This document shows positions 20,898 to 30,882 of a stretch of DNA of 64,000 nucleotides, one piece after another. The stretch comes from Paragyromitra xinjiangensis (Eukaryota > Ascomycota > Pezizomycetes > Pezizales > Discinaceae). Where the stretch lies: contig JBCAMK010000011.1 in NCBI GenBank assembly GCA_038503065.1, positions 1,922,001 through 1,986,000 of the forward strand, given 5' to 3'. Made by a program: the position numbers and the translations under genes. Numbering within the stretch: the first letter of the stretch is position 1; every line of letters starts with the position of its first letter. The notes under the pieces were generated by a model. That model worked only from the letters and a program-made list of their open reading frames with translations, had not been told where the DNA came from and did not search any database.

Positions 20898-21391
20898 GTA
20901 CTCTACTTCGGGGGTGGGGGGAAGTCTTTCACCAGGTGGCAGTGCGAGTTGAGTTGGCGGTCAAGCTTCAAGACTGAAGAAGCTCTTGAAATTTTACTTG
21001 CTGAAAAATAAAGTCTATGACGTGAGTAAAACCAACACCACACACATCATGTTATAAGGCCCCAGCCGAATTTAATGTCTTCTAAAGTCCTAGAACCACT
21101 GACAATAAGATAAGACTCGGTTCTTTACTAGAAACCAGAAGCAGAGCATAACCTGCCCTCAATAAGAGGCCTCAAACCTGGGTTCGGTTGTAGGGGAAGT
21201 ATTTGCATTGAGCTGGGGCGTGGTTTTGGTTGCTACCCAGGTTTACCACGTCACAGACTACCCTTACAGAGATAGAAAAAATTAAAGGCTACTTAACGAA
21301 AGGAGAGCACCAGAGTGTTGAGCGTGAAGAGAAGCACCACCGCCACCACCGCCACCTGGCGGCAGACTTTCATCACCGTGTCCGGAAGTCC
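20898..21391. mobile_element. MITE, AGTACTACGGGTGTAGGG family, copy 3 (diverged, carries a nested MITE)
   Basis: Left arm TACTTCGGGGGTGGGG...AAGTCTTTCACCAGGTGGCA, right arm GCCACCTGGCGGCAGACTTT. The interior parallels copy 4 at 30881-31124 (TTAACGAAAG-AGAGC-C-AGAGTGTTGA) except for an inserted block at 20995-21258. Confidence 0.6.
20995..21258. mobile_element. MITE, CTTGCTGAAAAATAAAG family, copy 2, nested and missing its right tip
   Basis: Begins TACTTGCTGAAAAATAAAGT inside copy 3 of the other family, after ATTTTAC, and ends ACCACGTCACAGAC, where the last 16 or so bases of the terminus are missing. Compared with copy 4 of the host element the insertion point is clear. Confidence 0.6.
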
Positions 21392-21429
21392 TTTGTGCCC
21401 TACAACTAGAGAGGAGGGTGCCGAGATTT

Positions 21430-21760
21430 TGCGATCACTCGCTTTCATCAGAGCCTAGCCGACTCTCAAGGCGCTGAGGGTCGGCCAACGTGAGAGCAAC
21501 GTAGCGATCGGCTTCCAAATGGTGATGGATAATGTCGACGATAACCCCTATTAGAGTTATCCTCTGCTTGGCTCCACCCGTACCTATTCCATTAGCGCTT
21601 GTAAAACGCCTATTTCGCAAACGCCACTGGCATACGAGTATATACTCCTACCTTAAGGCTTATGTATAACCAGACGTACGGACAAGGTGGTTGTAGTTCG
21701 AGCTTCGCTCTTATACTGCCACATGTCTTCTGATGACATCATCCTTCAGCCCTAACCCCC
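21430..21760. repeat. Dispersed repeat unit a (uninterrupted copy of 22255-22720)
   Basis: Shares GGTCGGCCAACGTG, AGAGCAACGTAGC, TTCCAAA-G-TGATG, CCTATTAGAG and a 3' block TTCTGATGACATCATC with the second copy downstream. It provides the empty site for the hairpin element at 22299-22464. No coding content recognised. Confidence 0.6.
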
Positions 21761-22254
21761 TTATCTGTGATAGGGAATCAAGCTCCCAGCACGGCCAGGC
21801 GGCATAAGAGCCCACACCGTTCTACGATCGGCAGTACTCTAGAGTAGACGATACAAGCGATGGGATGAGATGGACGTCTAACAAATGACACGACTTTGGA
21901 GCGGCGACACGAGTTGAAAGGCAGCAATTCGCACTATCAATCATGATTTTAGTCCTCTAGACACGCGTCCTGGGTCTAGCTATTATAATTATTTGCCTTA
22001 TTTTCCATTGTTTAATTTTTCTACCTGAGATCGCAAACCATTGATGTTGGTGGTTTGCGGTGAAACGCTTATTAAATAGCTAGTTGACTTAACTATGTAA
22101 CTAATCTAACAAGTGTTGAATACGAAACGCAGCAAAGGCCGGGTGTTAGGCAGTGAATATCTATGCAGTCACATTCGGAAAGCCCTCGCACCCTCCGACC
22201 TATTGATAGCAACTAGATAGCTTTCACAAACGGGGCTGTGTGGGTCACCTTTTG
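21761..22254. repeat. Decayed repeat between the two copies
   Basis: Parts of 21850-22090 resemble 20180-20370 (see the 19289-20554 entry). AT-rich, no gene. Confidence 0.4.
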
Positions 22255-22720
22255 CTAGAGCTGACTGTCAAGACGCTGATGGTCGGCCAACGTGGTACCG
22301 TAGGGACGCGAGAGAGCAGCCTGGGCGGATATTCGAATGCTGGTTGATTTTTGACTAGTTTTGGCCAATCAGGAGTTTGGTACAAATAGGAACGGGCAAT
22401 TTTTGCTGGCGCCACTCTGACCAGCATTCGAACATCCGCCCGGGCTGTTCTCGCGTCCCTACGGAGCATTAAGAGCAACGTAGCAATAAGTTTCCAAACG
22501 CTGATGAATAGTGTTGACGATGATTCCTATTAGAGCTGCTCTCTGGTTAGCTCCATCTGCATTAAAGCAAGCCTGTTGTTTTTTATCGGAAAGGATTTAT
22601 GTATATCTATACCTAGACGTACCGACGACGAAGAGAGGAGGTTGTGGCTCGAGCTTCACTCTTATTAGTAGTCTTCCGATGACATCATCATTCAACTTTA
22701 ACCCTCTTATCTAATCTAGC
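22255..22720. repeat. Dispersed repeat unit b (copy of 21430-21760, carrying a MITE)
   Basis: The same order of blocks as 21430-21760: GGTCGGCCAACGTG, AGAGCAACGTAGC, CCTATTAGAG, GACGTACCGACGA, TTCCGATGACATCATC. The hairpin at 22299-22464 splits the first two blocks. Confidence 0.6.
22299..22464. mobile_element. Hairpin MITE, CCGTAGGGACGCGAG family
   Basis: Arms CCGTAGGGACGCGAGAGAGC and the reverse complement CCGTAGGGACGCGAGAACAG extend about 45 bp through GGGCGGAT-TTCGAATGCTGGT. The related empty site at 21488-21505 reads CCAACGTGAGAGCAACG. I could not settle the exact target duplication. Confidence 0.75.
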
Positions 22721-24600
22721 TCCTTGTAGTTTTGATCCTATGTAGACGAACGCCGGTTTCGGAAGTTTAAGCGAGATTTAAGGTTGAGGGAAGAATCACA
22801 AAGCACGCTCGCGGGTCTCGGTAAAATGTAAATCCGATTCGCGAACCCTCGTTCTCGAGCCCTAGATGTGAGCGCGCCTTGAGCGTTTAATATTGAAGAG
22901 TGTGAACAATAAGGAAGATGATCAAAAGGTTCCAGGTAAGAAAAAGTAGGAGTAGGAGGGAGTGGGCCAAAGGAATAGAACGGGAGAAACGGCGGCCTTA
23001 ACAGCACATTCGAAAGCAAATAGAAGGCGAGCTCACAACAATCACCCCACAGACTTGTTTTTATCGAAGCGTCAACCATGTGGATGGAAATTCAGCTCCT
23101 TTCCATTCTTTCATATTTTTTCTTGCATCGAATGGTGCAGCCCCCAAACGAACAAGCTCCTATGTGAGACAAAGCTTCAATCGCCAAGACTCCGCCTAGG
23201 CGTCCGTCATGAGAAAAACTGGTTCACGGCAAGAGGTAATACTCGTATTCTTCAAACGTTACCGAAATCTAGTAACGGGGAACGCCATGTCTCTGCTGCT
23301 GGCTCGCCTTGTGAGTTGCTATTCACTACACCGCAAACAAAATCAAGCAATTTATTCGGATAAGCCTTCAACTGCATGAAAGTCAATAAATAATAGGGAG
23401 CGTCTGGTAGAGTATCTGCCAGTTAAATGATACAGGATGCGGACGAGTGGGTTGCATGCTGGCGACAGTCTATACCAGTATCCAGTAACGTTTGAAGGAT
23501 AGCAACGGGTGCAGTTGCGGGCCAATAACAATACTGGGCCAGTGATGAACAGGGGTCTAGAGGGGTCGATCGGTCATCCCAGTTTCCCTCGCGACGGGAC
23601 ATCAAGGGTCTTGGCGATAGGACCTACAGACCGCAGTTGTGTCAAATTCTCACCCATAGCATCTCCGAGAGATTGAGCAGGCACATTGTACCTACTATAG
23701 AAACTTAGTTTATTCGGACGGATACTGTAATATTTCGTGAAATTCGTTCCGGCGCTAGTATGAAGGGAGTAAATGCTAGCACTAATTATAAGGTAGTTTA
23801 GACTGGCCGTTTTTCTTGCTTTTTACCTACCGCGTAAGATTCCCAGATATTTCCCTCTCAGTGACAGTGCCCCCCTTTCTCGAGCTAGGGCCTCTTTGAG
23901 ACAAGACACCCAGTGCTAGGCTCACTCTTTTCTGCTAAGCCCTCACTCCCTATAAACTAAGACTAACATCACATTTCACCTTTCGTCTCAAGCCAAAAGC
24001 CAGCAACACAGCAAACTTGTATTCAACCCGTTCTGTCGGACCTACCAACACAGCGGGCTCACTCAATTGTCTATAGAACCAACATCACACTCACCCAGAT
24101 CGCCTCAGTACTAGCCCCGCTTTGCCAGGCCGTAGGGCACAGTTTGTCATATACTCCATCGCAACCTTAAGCCCTAATACACTCAACTACCTTCAATTTG
24201 ACCTGCATCCCACCACAAGGCTCCCGTTTTTTTAGTAAGCCACGCTTAGTAAGTCATATTTAAAACTGCTGGAAGGCAAGAAAGTCCGAGTTTTTGGGTG
24301 ACTTCGGCACATATCGGGGCTGATTCTTTACTTAGGAATTATTTGTACCTTCAGGGGTTGAAACTCTCTTGGGGTAATAATCACTCCCGAGGCCCTGGCA
24401 GACTTCGAATCTTTGTTTCAAAACCACAATCCTGCACTCTGTTACGCACCCTCGGTAGGTGGAGTTAGAAGCGAGATCGGGGGTAACCTTAGATCTGCAA
24501 CCCTCGATTAGGACAAACATTCTAAAAGGGGGACCCGACATCACATCATCTTCCTGGGACACAGATATCATATATTGCTTTTTTTGTAAGTGATTTTCAG
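22721..24600. other. Intergenic, decayed repeats; no gene seen
   Basis: Includes GAACGGGAGAAACGGCGGCC (22978) and CGAACAAGCTCCTATGTG (23149), both shared with 19.9, 27.3 and 33.5 kb, and one arm of the CTACAGTCGCTCC MITE (CTGGGCCAGTGATGAACAGG, 23534-23553). From 23820 to 24590 I see nothing recognisable. A 79-aa minus frame at 24332-24571 has no domain. Confidence 0.5.
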
Positions 24601-24608
24601 GGTTGACC

Positions 24609-24748
24609 CTAGTCTCGATTCCGGACCTTTTGGGAAAATCGCTATTTATTTTGGGTGGTTGACGCGATTTTTCGTGTAGGGAGAATCCAGATTTTAAACA
24701 CCAAATATTGAAAAAATCTGGGCGACTGCAACGTGGGCACGAGACTAG
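24609..24748. mobile_element. Small MITE of the CTAGTCTCG family with 7-bp target duplication, next to HeLo copy 2
   Basis: Left terminus CTAGTCTCGATTCC, right terminus GGGCACGAGACTAG. The flanks are perfect 7-bp repeats GTTGACC (24602-24608 and 24749-24755). The element ends 37 bp before the start codon of HeLo copy 2, so it forms part of that gene's 5' region. Related to 1051-1126 and 30334-30411. Confidence 0.75.
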
Positions 24749-24785
24749 GTTGACCCTATCAGAAGCTTACTAAGAAGTGCAGGTA

Positions 24786-25895
24786 ATGGAACCAATCGGA
24801 TTACTCCTAGGCGCCGTTAGCCTTGTTGGGCTTTTCACAACCTGTCTCGACCTTCTCGATGTCATCTCCAGATTTAACGCCCATGATACAGACTTCGAGT
24901 ATCTGATTTGCAGACTTGAGGCTGAGAAATTTTTGCTCTTAAAATGGGGAGAGGCGGTTGGTTTGATTCAGAGCCCAAACTCAACGTTCACTCAAAAACG
25001 CTATTACAAGAATCTAGTAGACAAAGGCATCTTGAATTCTGTCGAGGAGACTCTGAATTGTCTCAAGGGGAGATTCAAGAAGGTCGACGATATTCTCATG
25101 AAATACACCCCGCATCGACTAAAGGGCGAGATCGTATCCACCCGTCCTAGGCACGATCTCCGTTCAACCTTTAAGGTCACGAAGGCAAGAAATGAGAAGA
25201 AGTCGAAAAGTGTGCAAAGCGAGATCTCGGTGGCTATGAAACTTCGCTGGGCTCTCCATGATCGTAAAAAGCTCTCAGAGCTGGTTACTGAGATCACAGA
25301 GCTCAGTGAAAGTTTGCGCCAGCTTGTTCCTACAGACGGATCTACTGGGGCGGATCTCGTTCTATCCGAAGTGACTCCCGATCCTAACCCTGGAAGGTTC
25401 GTGGCATTTACTAGAGTACCGAATCCCTATTTCGTCTTCGATACAGTCAACTTTCAATCTTCGGACCTTATTGAGCATGGCGCTTGGATCATTCCTCGGG
25501 TGCATGATGGACTACAACTAATAGCCCCAAGGCATGCAATGGATCGGAACAATTACCAGGAAATCTTGTCGGCGGAGGAGTCAACTAGATCCAATAATAC
25601 CTGTACCTGGCAAGAACCTACTCCAGCAGAAACATCAGCTACAATAGATAGTTCGGACGAGATAACGGACTCCTTAAGTTACCCGGAAGCCCGAGACTTA
25701 CCGGTAACAACTCGGTCTGAGAGTGATCTCCTGGAGCATAGCCCAAGCCACAAATCTCCCGAACAACGCAGGCGAGGTTGGATGGGTGATAGGTTCTTTG
25801 CTTTGCTTGCTTATGCGGTTTTTTCCTTTGTGGCTATCATTCCCATCACAATTATCTATCTGAAGGTCTTTTTGCCTAAACTTAAGCTTATGTAA
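24786..25895 (+). CDS. HeLo-domain protein with C-terminal membrane anchor, copy 2 (369 aa)
   Basis: Intronless. I start at ATG 24786 (MEPIGLLLGAVSLVGLF), the position conserved in paralogues. The N-terminal HeLo-like domain (about residues 1-205) shows the hydrophobic first helix, FTTCLDLLDVIS, LEAEKFLLLKWGEAVGLI and, at its end, SVAMKLRWALHDRKKLSELV and LRQLVPTDG. This matches the family of the HET-S cell-death domain, where the N-terminal helix inserts into membrane on activation. Residues about 206-330 are a variable, Ser/Thr-rich linker. RRRGWMGD then leads into a strongly hydrophobic segment (about 336-360) and a short Lys-rich tail, a tail-anchor-like end. No NLR, lipase or prion motif is fused. 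Likely role: self/non-self or death effector at a membrane; that is inference. Confidence 0.75.
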   Translation: MEPIGLLLGAVSLVGLFTTCLDLLDVISRFNAHDTDFEYLICRLEAEKFLLLKWGEAVGLIQSPNSTFTQKRYYKNLVDKGILNSVEETLNCLKGRFKKVDDILMKYTPHRLKGEIVSTRPRHDLRSTFKVTKARNEKKSKSVQSEISVAMKLRWALHDRKKLSELVTEITELSESLRQLVPTDGSTGADLVLSEVTPDPNPGRFVAFTRVPNPYFVFDTVNFQSSDLIEHGAWIIPRVHDGLQLIAPRHAMDRNNYQEILSAEESTRSNNTCTWQEPTPAETSATIDSSDEITDSLSYPEARDLPVTTRSESDLLEHSPSHKSPEQRRRGWMGDRFFALLAYAVFSFVAIIPITIIYLKVFLPKLKLM

Positions 25896-27162
25896 TCATT
25901 TCTTTTGTTTCCTATCTCACTGCATGAGATCTAACCAGCTTCAGCGGGCAGATATGGCCCTTTCCCTATGTCACTATATGCTATTATTTTTCGCATTAGT
26001 TTCGTTTCTTTCCGATCACTGATTTTATGGCGTTAAGGGGTCTCGTGCCTAGGTTTATGTAAACCATCCTTCTGTTTTTTATTTCATTGTATGGAAAAGG
26101 TTTTAACGGTATGGGGGCGTTTCTGGTTTACTTTTTTCACCGTTATCACTGTGGGTTTTTACGAATTTCCTTGCTTCAGCATTGGGCGTCTGGTATTCTT
26201 TTGTCAACTTCGGGGGCACATCGACGTTACTAGTGCCATGAATCTGCTGGTCTTTTTCTTATTTAATTCCATTGGGTGCCTGTAGCTCTCTCGCTTTATA
26301 AAAGTTTCATAAATATTGTCTTAATGTCATTCATTTTAGTCATCAGTTAATTTCGGAAAAATTTACCAAGTGGCCTAAGTTAACCACCTCAGCTGGAAAT
26401 ATATTCGCCTGTAAAGCCCATACTCGCCAACATTCATCAATCGTAGGGAAAGAAGTAGGATGGTGGTGTAGGCAGGATACTTGAGGCAACATGGTAGGCC
26501 TAGAGAGGTCAATCGCTAGTACCAAGGTTCTAGTGACAGGACTGTCGCCTGGATAGGGAGATATATCCTTATAGATATTAGTCCAGCCAAAGTGCATCTA
26601 TTTTCTTATCCTAGGTGGTTGGATGCACTTAGTGAGTTCATCATCAGAATCAGCATCTATTCCCTAAGAATTTAATATTCATAAAATATCACTCGAACAG
26701 TCTAGCAGTCCTAAAACTCGTGGGATCGCGACGAGGCTGGCCTTAGTCTTGACGCCGACTTATCTAATTGGCATGCCTGGGGGCAATTCATTAAAAGGGG
26801 GGAAGCCCCCAGAGACAATTGTGGGTACTAAACCAAAGCATGATGCAGCGGTGCTTTATTTAGTGAGTAGCTTTTAGGGTTTAATGCCAAGGCTTGTGGC
26901 TTACTCTATATTTCCAGTAGGGCAACATCACTAATTTCCAGCTATAGGGATAGAGGGATACACCCATAGGATTGAAATGTACCTTGTGGACAAAAATGGA
27001 AAGAGTGTCGATCGTGTTAGTGCATGTTGGCTAAAATAAAGTGCTAGCATAAAGCGCTAGCTCATGTCTGTTTTACCTGTTACCCTGACGATGGACCTTG
27101 CCCTTCCCCACAACGTCAACCCCAAAGTTTTTGGCGGAGGATCACTAAAGCACCCACGTGAT
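25896..27162. other. Intergenic, no gene seen
   Basis: AT-rich 3' flank with long T-runs (26040-26330), then decayed repeat. ATTCATAAAATATCACTCGA (26677-26696) is identical to 59739-59758. Around 27060-27130 the block TGTTACCCTGACGATGGA and CGTCAACCCCAAAGT is shared with 34030-34090. Confidence 0.5.
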
Positions 27163-27290
27163 AGTACTAGCACTCGTGCTGCTGAAAAGTCTTCATGTCA
27201 CGTGATAGATAACATGCAGTTAAACTCTAGTAACTGGCAGTTATTCTGCACGTGACACGAAGACTTTTCGGCAGCACGAGTATTCGCGCT
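27163..27290. mobile_element. Hairpin MITE, CTCGTGCTGCTGAAAAGTC family
   Basis: Arms CTCGTGCTGCTGAAAAGTCT and reverse complement CTCGTGCTGCCGAAAAGTCT, both ending in TGTCACGTG. About 125 bp in all. Downstream lies CGAACAAGCTCTTATGTG, part of a dispersed repeat. Confidence 0.7.
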
Positions 27291-27772
27291 TGTGCCGCCC
27301 TCAAACGAACAAGCTCTTATGTGTGGCGGGGTTTGATTTGCCTGCCGCTTGGTTCTCATCGCCAAGACCCTGTAAAATACCTAGTATTAGTAGGGGACAT
27401 ATTTACCACTTTGGGTAAAAATTAGTAGTAGCTGTATGCCAAGACATCAAAGACTATACCAGATCTTTAGATGTATTACTAATCTATAAATGTGAATATC
27501 CAGCTACAGGCGTTCCTAACTATAGTACTAGTCACTCTCCCTCGTAGTGAACTCATTTCGACTCCATCGATAAGACAAGCCGACATCAAAATCAATGAAG
27601 GGTTGTCTTATCTTGCCCCGCTTCTGATCCCATGGGTTTTGAGACTGCTACCCAGCTCGAGTGATATTCCGTGAATATTCTATCTGCCAAGATCGCCGAA
27701 AGCTGAGCCCTCTTTTATCTCAGATAATCCTTCCTAGCCAATACATATTTTTCACTATTAGAAATCTAAGTA
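27291..27772. other. Decayed repeat between two MITEs, no gene seen
   Basis: The first 80 bases belong to the CGAACAAGCTC repeat also seen at 23.1 and 33.5 kb. A 60-aa frame at 27492-27674 has no motif. Confidence 0.4.
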
Positions 27773-28075
27773 TACCGTATTTACTGGGTTATAAGCAAGT
27801 CCCATTTTAGGGTCAAAATAGAGTTTGAGACAAAGTCCGTGCTCGGTGGATATAGAAGCACAGGCTTTTCCACTAATTCTTGCCCAAAGGGATCTCTTGA
27901 GGGGGCCAAAGTCCCAAAATGAACCCCTCAAGCCCGAGAGAGGGTCCGCGAGTCTCTGATTTCGGCTCTAATATTCATTCAAACGTGCTCCCGGGCCCCC
28001 AAGGAAAGGTGGCTGAAACAAAAACCTTATTTGGACTCTAAAATCCGAGTTGCTTATAACCCAGTAAATACAGTA
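27773..28075. mobile_element. MITE, TACTGTATTTACTGGGTTATAAGC family (303 bp)
   Basis: Left arm TACCGTATTTACTGGGTTAT and reverse complement of right arm TACTGTATTTACTGGGTTAT continue as AAGCAA-TC---ATTTTAG. Arms are about 45 bp. TA ends fit a Tc1/mariner-type target. No coding capacity. Confidence 0.8.
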
Positions 28076-28424
28076 CCATATAATCTTTTCATGACATCAT
28101 AAATAAGCCACGTAAAACACTAAAAAAACCCCTATTCTATCGCCAAACATATAAATGGTGATCCCCAAAACGCCTGAGAATGATAACAAGACAAAGTAAA
28201 TCCCCTGATAACAATAAAATCCTAGCTATACAATATAATACAAACACACAAAAATCAAAATAGAAGGAGAAAGTCGTATATATATACGTTGGTGGAGTCC
28301 CCCATGCGAAATGAAATTCTTTTACCTTAGAAATAAAGAAAGTATGATTGGATGAAAAAAACTCCCCGTACAAAATGAAATAAGGAAATGATCCAGAGAA
28401 AAGATTCGGAAAAAATAAAAAACG
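28076..28424. other. 3' flank of HeLo copy 3
   Basis: AT-rich. A minus-strand 78-aa frame (28137-28373) is hydrophobic but has no parallel near the other copies. Nothing else is seen. Confidence 0.4.
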
Positions 28425-29501
28425 CTAGGAGCGCACTAGACCAATCATTTTAGGCAATAATTCCTTCATGAAGCTAGTGATGAGGGGGATCATAACTATT
28501 AAGGAAATGATCACATAAAAAAACAAAATGCAGGGCATGATGTACACCCAGTCTTGTCTGGGCTGTTGTTTAGGGGCGTTAGAGCTTTGAATACGTTCTG
28601 TGGGGCTGTTGGCGCGAGTTGTTACGAGCATGCTGTCCGAGATGTTGACCCCAGCTGACGTTACTCCTGGAATAGGCTCTCGGTGGCTAAGTGGGTTGTT
28701 GACTCTAGTTGATTCTTCTGCCGGCAGAAGTTCTCTGTCGCTATGTCGATCCGCCGCACTTCCAGCAGCAATTTGTTGTTGCCCATCGGGTACCCTAGAA
28801 ATCCTCCCAGTATCGTGCTCGATAGGGCCCAAATATCGACTATCGACCGTGCCCAGGATAAAGGAGGGGCCCAGTTCCCTAAAGAGGTTGAACACAAGTC
28901 TTCCAAAATCGATACCGCCAAGAATTTCAGACAGGGTGCGACCCACTTCAGCTGCAACGGGTCCGTCAGTGGGGACAAGTCGGTGCAAATCCTTGCTGAG
29001 CTCAGCGATCTGGTCCACCAAGCCTGAAAACTTTTCGCGGTCATGGAAAGTCCAAGAAACTTTCATAGTGAACGAAGTCCTGCTCAGCGCACGTTCCGGC
29101 ACCCTTTCCTGCCCTAAATTCGCACAGGGATTGTAGCCAGGGCAGGTGTACGTGACTTGTTCCGTTGGTTTATGCCGTGGGCCGTACTTCTTGACGAGAT
29201 CGTAGGCAGTTTGAAACCGTCCTGCGAGACAAGCCAAGGTCTGATTGACGGCGTTGAAGGTGTTTTTGTCTTCTAAGAATGTGCTGTAGCCTTGTTGATC
29301 GAGCGTCCCATCTGGGTTCGGACAAAGACCGACAGCCTCTCCCCATTTCCAGAGTAGGACTCTTTCAGTCTCAAGTCTGCAAACCAAGTACTCGAAATCC
29401 TTATCGCGGGCTTTGAAGCGAGAGATGGCATCGATTAGGTCGATACAGGTTGTAAATAGTCCGATGAGGCCTATGATTAATCCGATGGGCTCTACAGGCA
29501 T
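28425..29501 (-). CDS. HeLo-domain protein with C-terminal membrane anchor, copy 3 (358 aa)
   Basis: Intronless. The frame is open 81 codons further upstream, but alignment with paralogues sets the start at 29501 (MPVEPIGLIIGLIGLFTTC). The HeLo-like domain has LETERVLLWKWGEAVGL, YDLVKKYGPRH and TSFTMKVSWTFHDREKFSGL, with LHRLVPTDGP closing it. The linker is longer in the HeLo-proximal part and rich in polar residues. PRQDWVYIMPC opens a hydrophobic segment (about residues 320-345), followed by KELLPKM and a short basic end. The 5' region lacks the MITEs found before copies 1 and 2. It reads toward copy 2, tail to tail, 2.5 kb apart. No frame damage was found. Confidence 0.75.
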   Translation of the reverse strand: MPVEPIGLIIGLIGLFTTCIDLIDAISRFKARDKDFEYLVCRLETERVLLWKWGEAVGLCPNPDGTLDQQGYSTFLEDKNTFNAVNQTLACLAGRFQTAYDLVKKYGPRHKPTEQVTYTCPGYNPCANLGQERVPERALSRTSFTMKVSWTFHDREKFSGLVDQIAELSKDLHRLVPTDGPVAAEVGRTLSEILGGIDFGRLVFNLFRELGPSFILGTVDSRYLGPIEHDTGRISRVPDGQQQIAAGSAADRHSDRELLPAEESTRVNNPLSHREPIPGVTSAGVNISDSMLVTTRANSPTERIQSSNAPKQQPRQDWVYIMPCILFFYVIISLIVMIPLITSFMKELLPKMIGLVRS

Positions 29502-30189
29502 CGTGGACCCTGTGATCCTTGTTAGCCTTCCAGTGGTATACAGATACGGAGGTAACCGTAACGAACCCTTATTGTAATGGATACTGGGGGTAGTACGACG
29601 TGATAATTTCGAGTCTGTCTTTAGGAATGGTCGATCTGAGAATCTAGGGTAAGAAGTCAGGCTGTAAATCCTAATGCGAACTCTGTACGAAGTTGGCGCC
29701 AACCTGGAAGATTGCGGAGCGTTGTGTGGGGAAGAGACGACCACAGGAGACTCTCGGATTGTCTATACCTCCTGTTACTATGCGAATGCGAGATTGGTAG
29801 GTCTATGCGTACCAGCGATAGTAGGCTCCAGCGATAGTGTCGTTTTTGGGGCTGTACGGGGTGGGAAAGAAGCATGGGGAGACCAAAGCCCTTATAACCG
29901 GAGATCGCACGCTAAAGGCATCTAGGCAGAAATGCCAGAGACAAAGATGAGATAAGGGCCTATTGCAGAAGCTCTCCCGAACGTCCCGACTTCGAGAAAT
30001 GCGAACCAAACAAAGAGGGGAGGAAAACGGTCAAAAAAAAAAGGTTAGGAAAGGTGGGCATTAGAAGCGGCTGTTCGCCACTTCATGTATACGTAGTTCA
30101 GCCTAAAGTCAGTCCACATCACCGAGCCTGAACCACTTGTTCCTCCCTTATGTGATCTTTGGTCGAGTTTGTCTTCGTGGCTATTGAGG
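29502..30189. other. 5' flank of HeLo copy 3, no gene seen
   Basis: Open frames here are extensions or antisense shadows of copy 3. An A-run at 30031-30040 is the only notable feature. Confidence 0.4.
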
Positions 30190-30332
30190 TACAGTCGCTC
30201 CTGGGTCAGCGGTGAGACTGGGCCAGTGATGGACAGGGGTTTAGAGAGAAGTAAAGTAACGAATATTATGGCTTAGGACTAACTTTTCCTGCTGTTCAGG
30301 CCCTGTTTGTCGTTGGCCCAGAAGCGACTGCA
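30190..30332. mobile_element. MITE, CTACAGTCGCTCCTGGGTCA family, copy 2
   Basis: TACAGTCGCTCCTGGGTCAG on the left; right end GTTGGCCCAGAAGCGACTGCA. The interior is the reverse complement of the copy at 40461-40621 (TAAAGTAACG-A-ATTATGGCTTAG). One arm of a third copy is at 23534-23565. Confidence 0.7.
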
Positions 30333-30333
30333 T

Positions 30334-30411
30334 CTAGGCTCGTTCCCATCCCCTAATGCCTATAGCTAGGTGCGCAGCAAGCTGCGCAGTATGGGCTGGG
30401 CACGAGACTAG
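30334..30411. mobile_element. Small MITE of the CTAGTCTCG family, copy 3 (78 bp)
   Basis: CTAGGCTCGTTCCCATCCCC on the left, GGGCTGGGCACGAGACTAG on the right. Flanks ACTGCAT (30327-30333) and ACTGCAC (30412-30418) are a near-perfect 7-bp duplication that falls on the end of the preceding MITE. Confidence 0.7.
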
Positions 30412-30772
30412 ACTGCACCATATGCCAGCGATGCCAGCGATGCCTTTAAACCCCCCACATACGTCAGCAATCACATCTCTTCGATATTAGATGCTCCAAT
30501 CAGATCAGTCAACCTTGGGAACTCACGTGACATCTCCCGCAAAGCACCCACACAGTCGCTCCCGAGGAACAGATCCTTGTTCGTGGCTCCCAGAAGCGGC
30601 TGTATAGATTTGGTTGTTGTGTTTACATTTTTCCTCACATTATGTCAATTAGATATTCTCCAGCTCCTAGAGCGGCCGTCGAAAATTGTCATCGCAACTG
30701 CAAACAAGCCTCCGCCGGAGTTTGTATCTGTGGTCACCTACCTGCTGTGGCAGTGCTGTCCCCCAAGCCCTA
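30412..30772. other. Intergenic, no gene seen
   Basis: ATGCCAGCG is repeated in tandem at 30422-30439. No other structure recognised; the plus frame at 30577-30882 has no domain. Confidence 0.4.
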
Positions 30773-30882
30773 GTACTCGGGTCAGGGTAGTGGAGATGGA
30801 ATACCGGAATTCATTTTCCGTTCTGCGAGGTCACCATACAAAAAGTGTGAGACCTGTTCCATCTCCATATGCCTGGCCCTAG
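30773..30882. mobile_element. Hairpin MITE, AGTACTCGGGTCAGG family
   Basis: AGTACTCGGGTCAGGGTAGT and the reverse complement AGTACTAGGGCCAGGCATAT flank a 110-bp hairpin; both run into GGAGATGGAA. Related direct copies lie at 31174-31370. Confidence 0.6.

Noticed and set aside
28600..29136. Plus-strand frame of 178 aa
   Set aside because: Antisense shadow of HeLo copy 3, whose minus frame has a clear domain.
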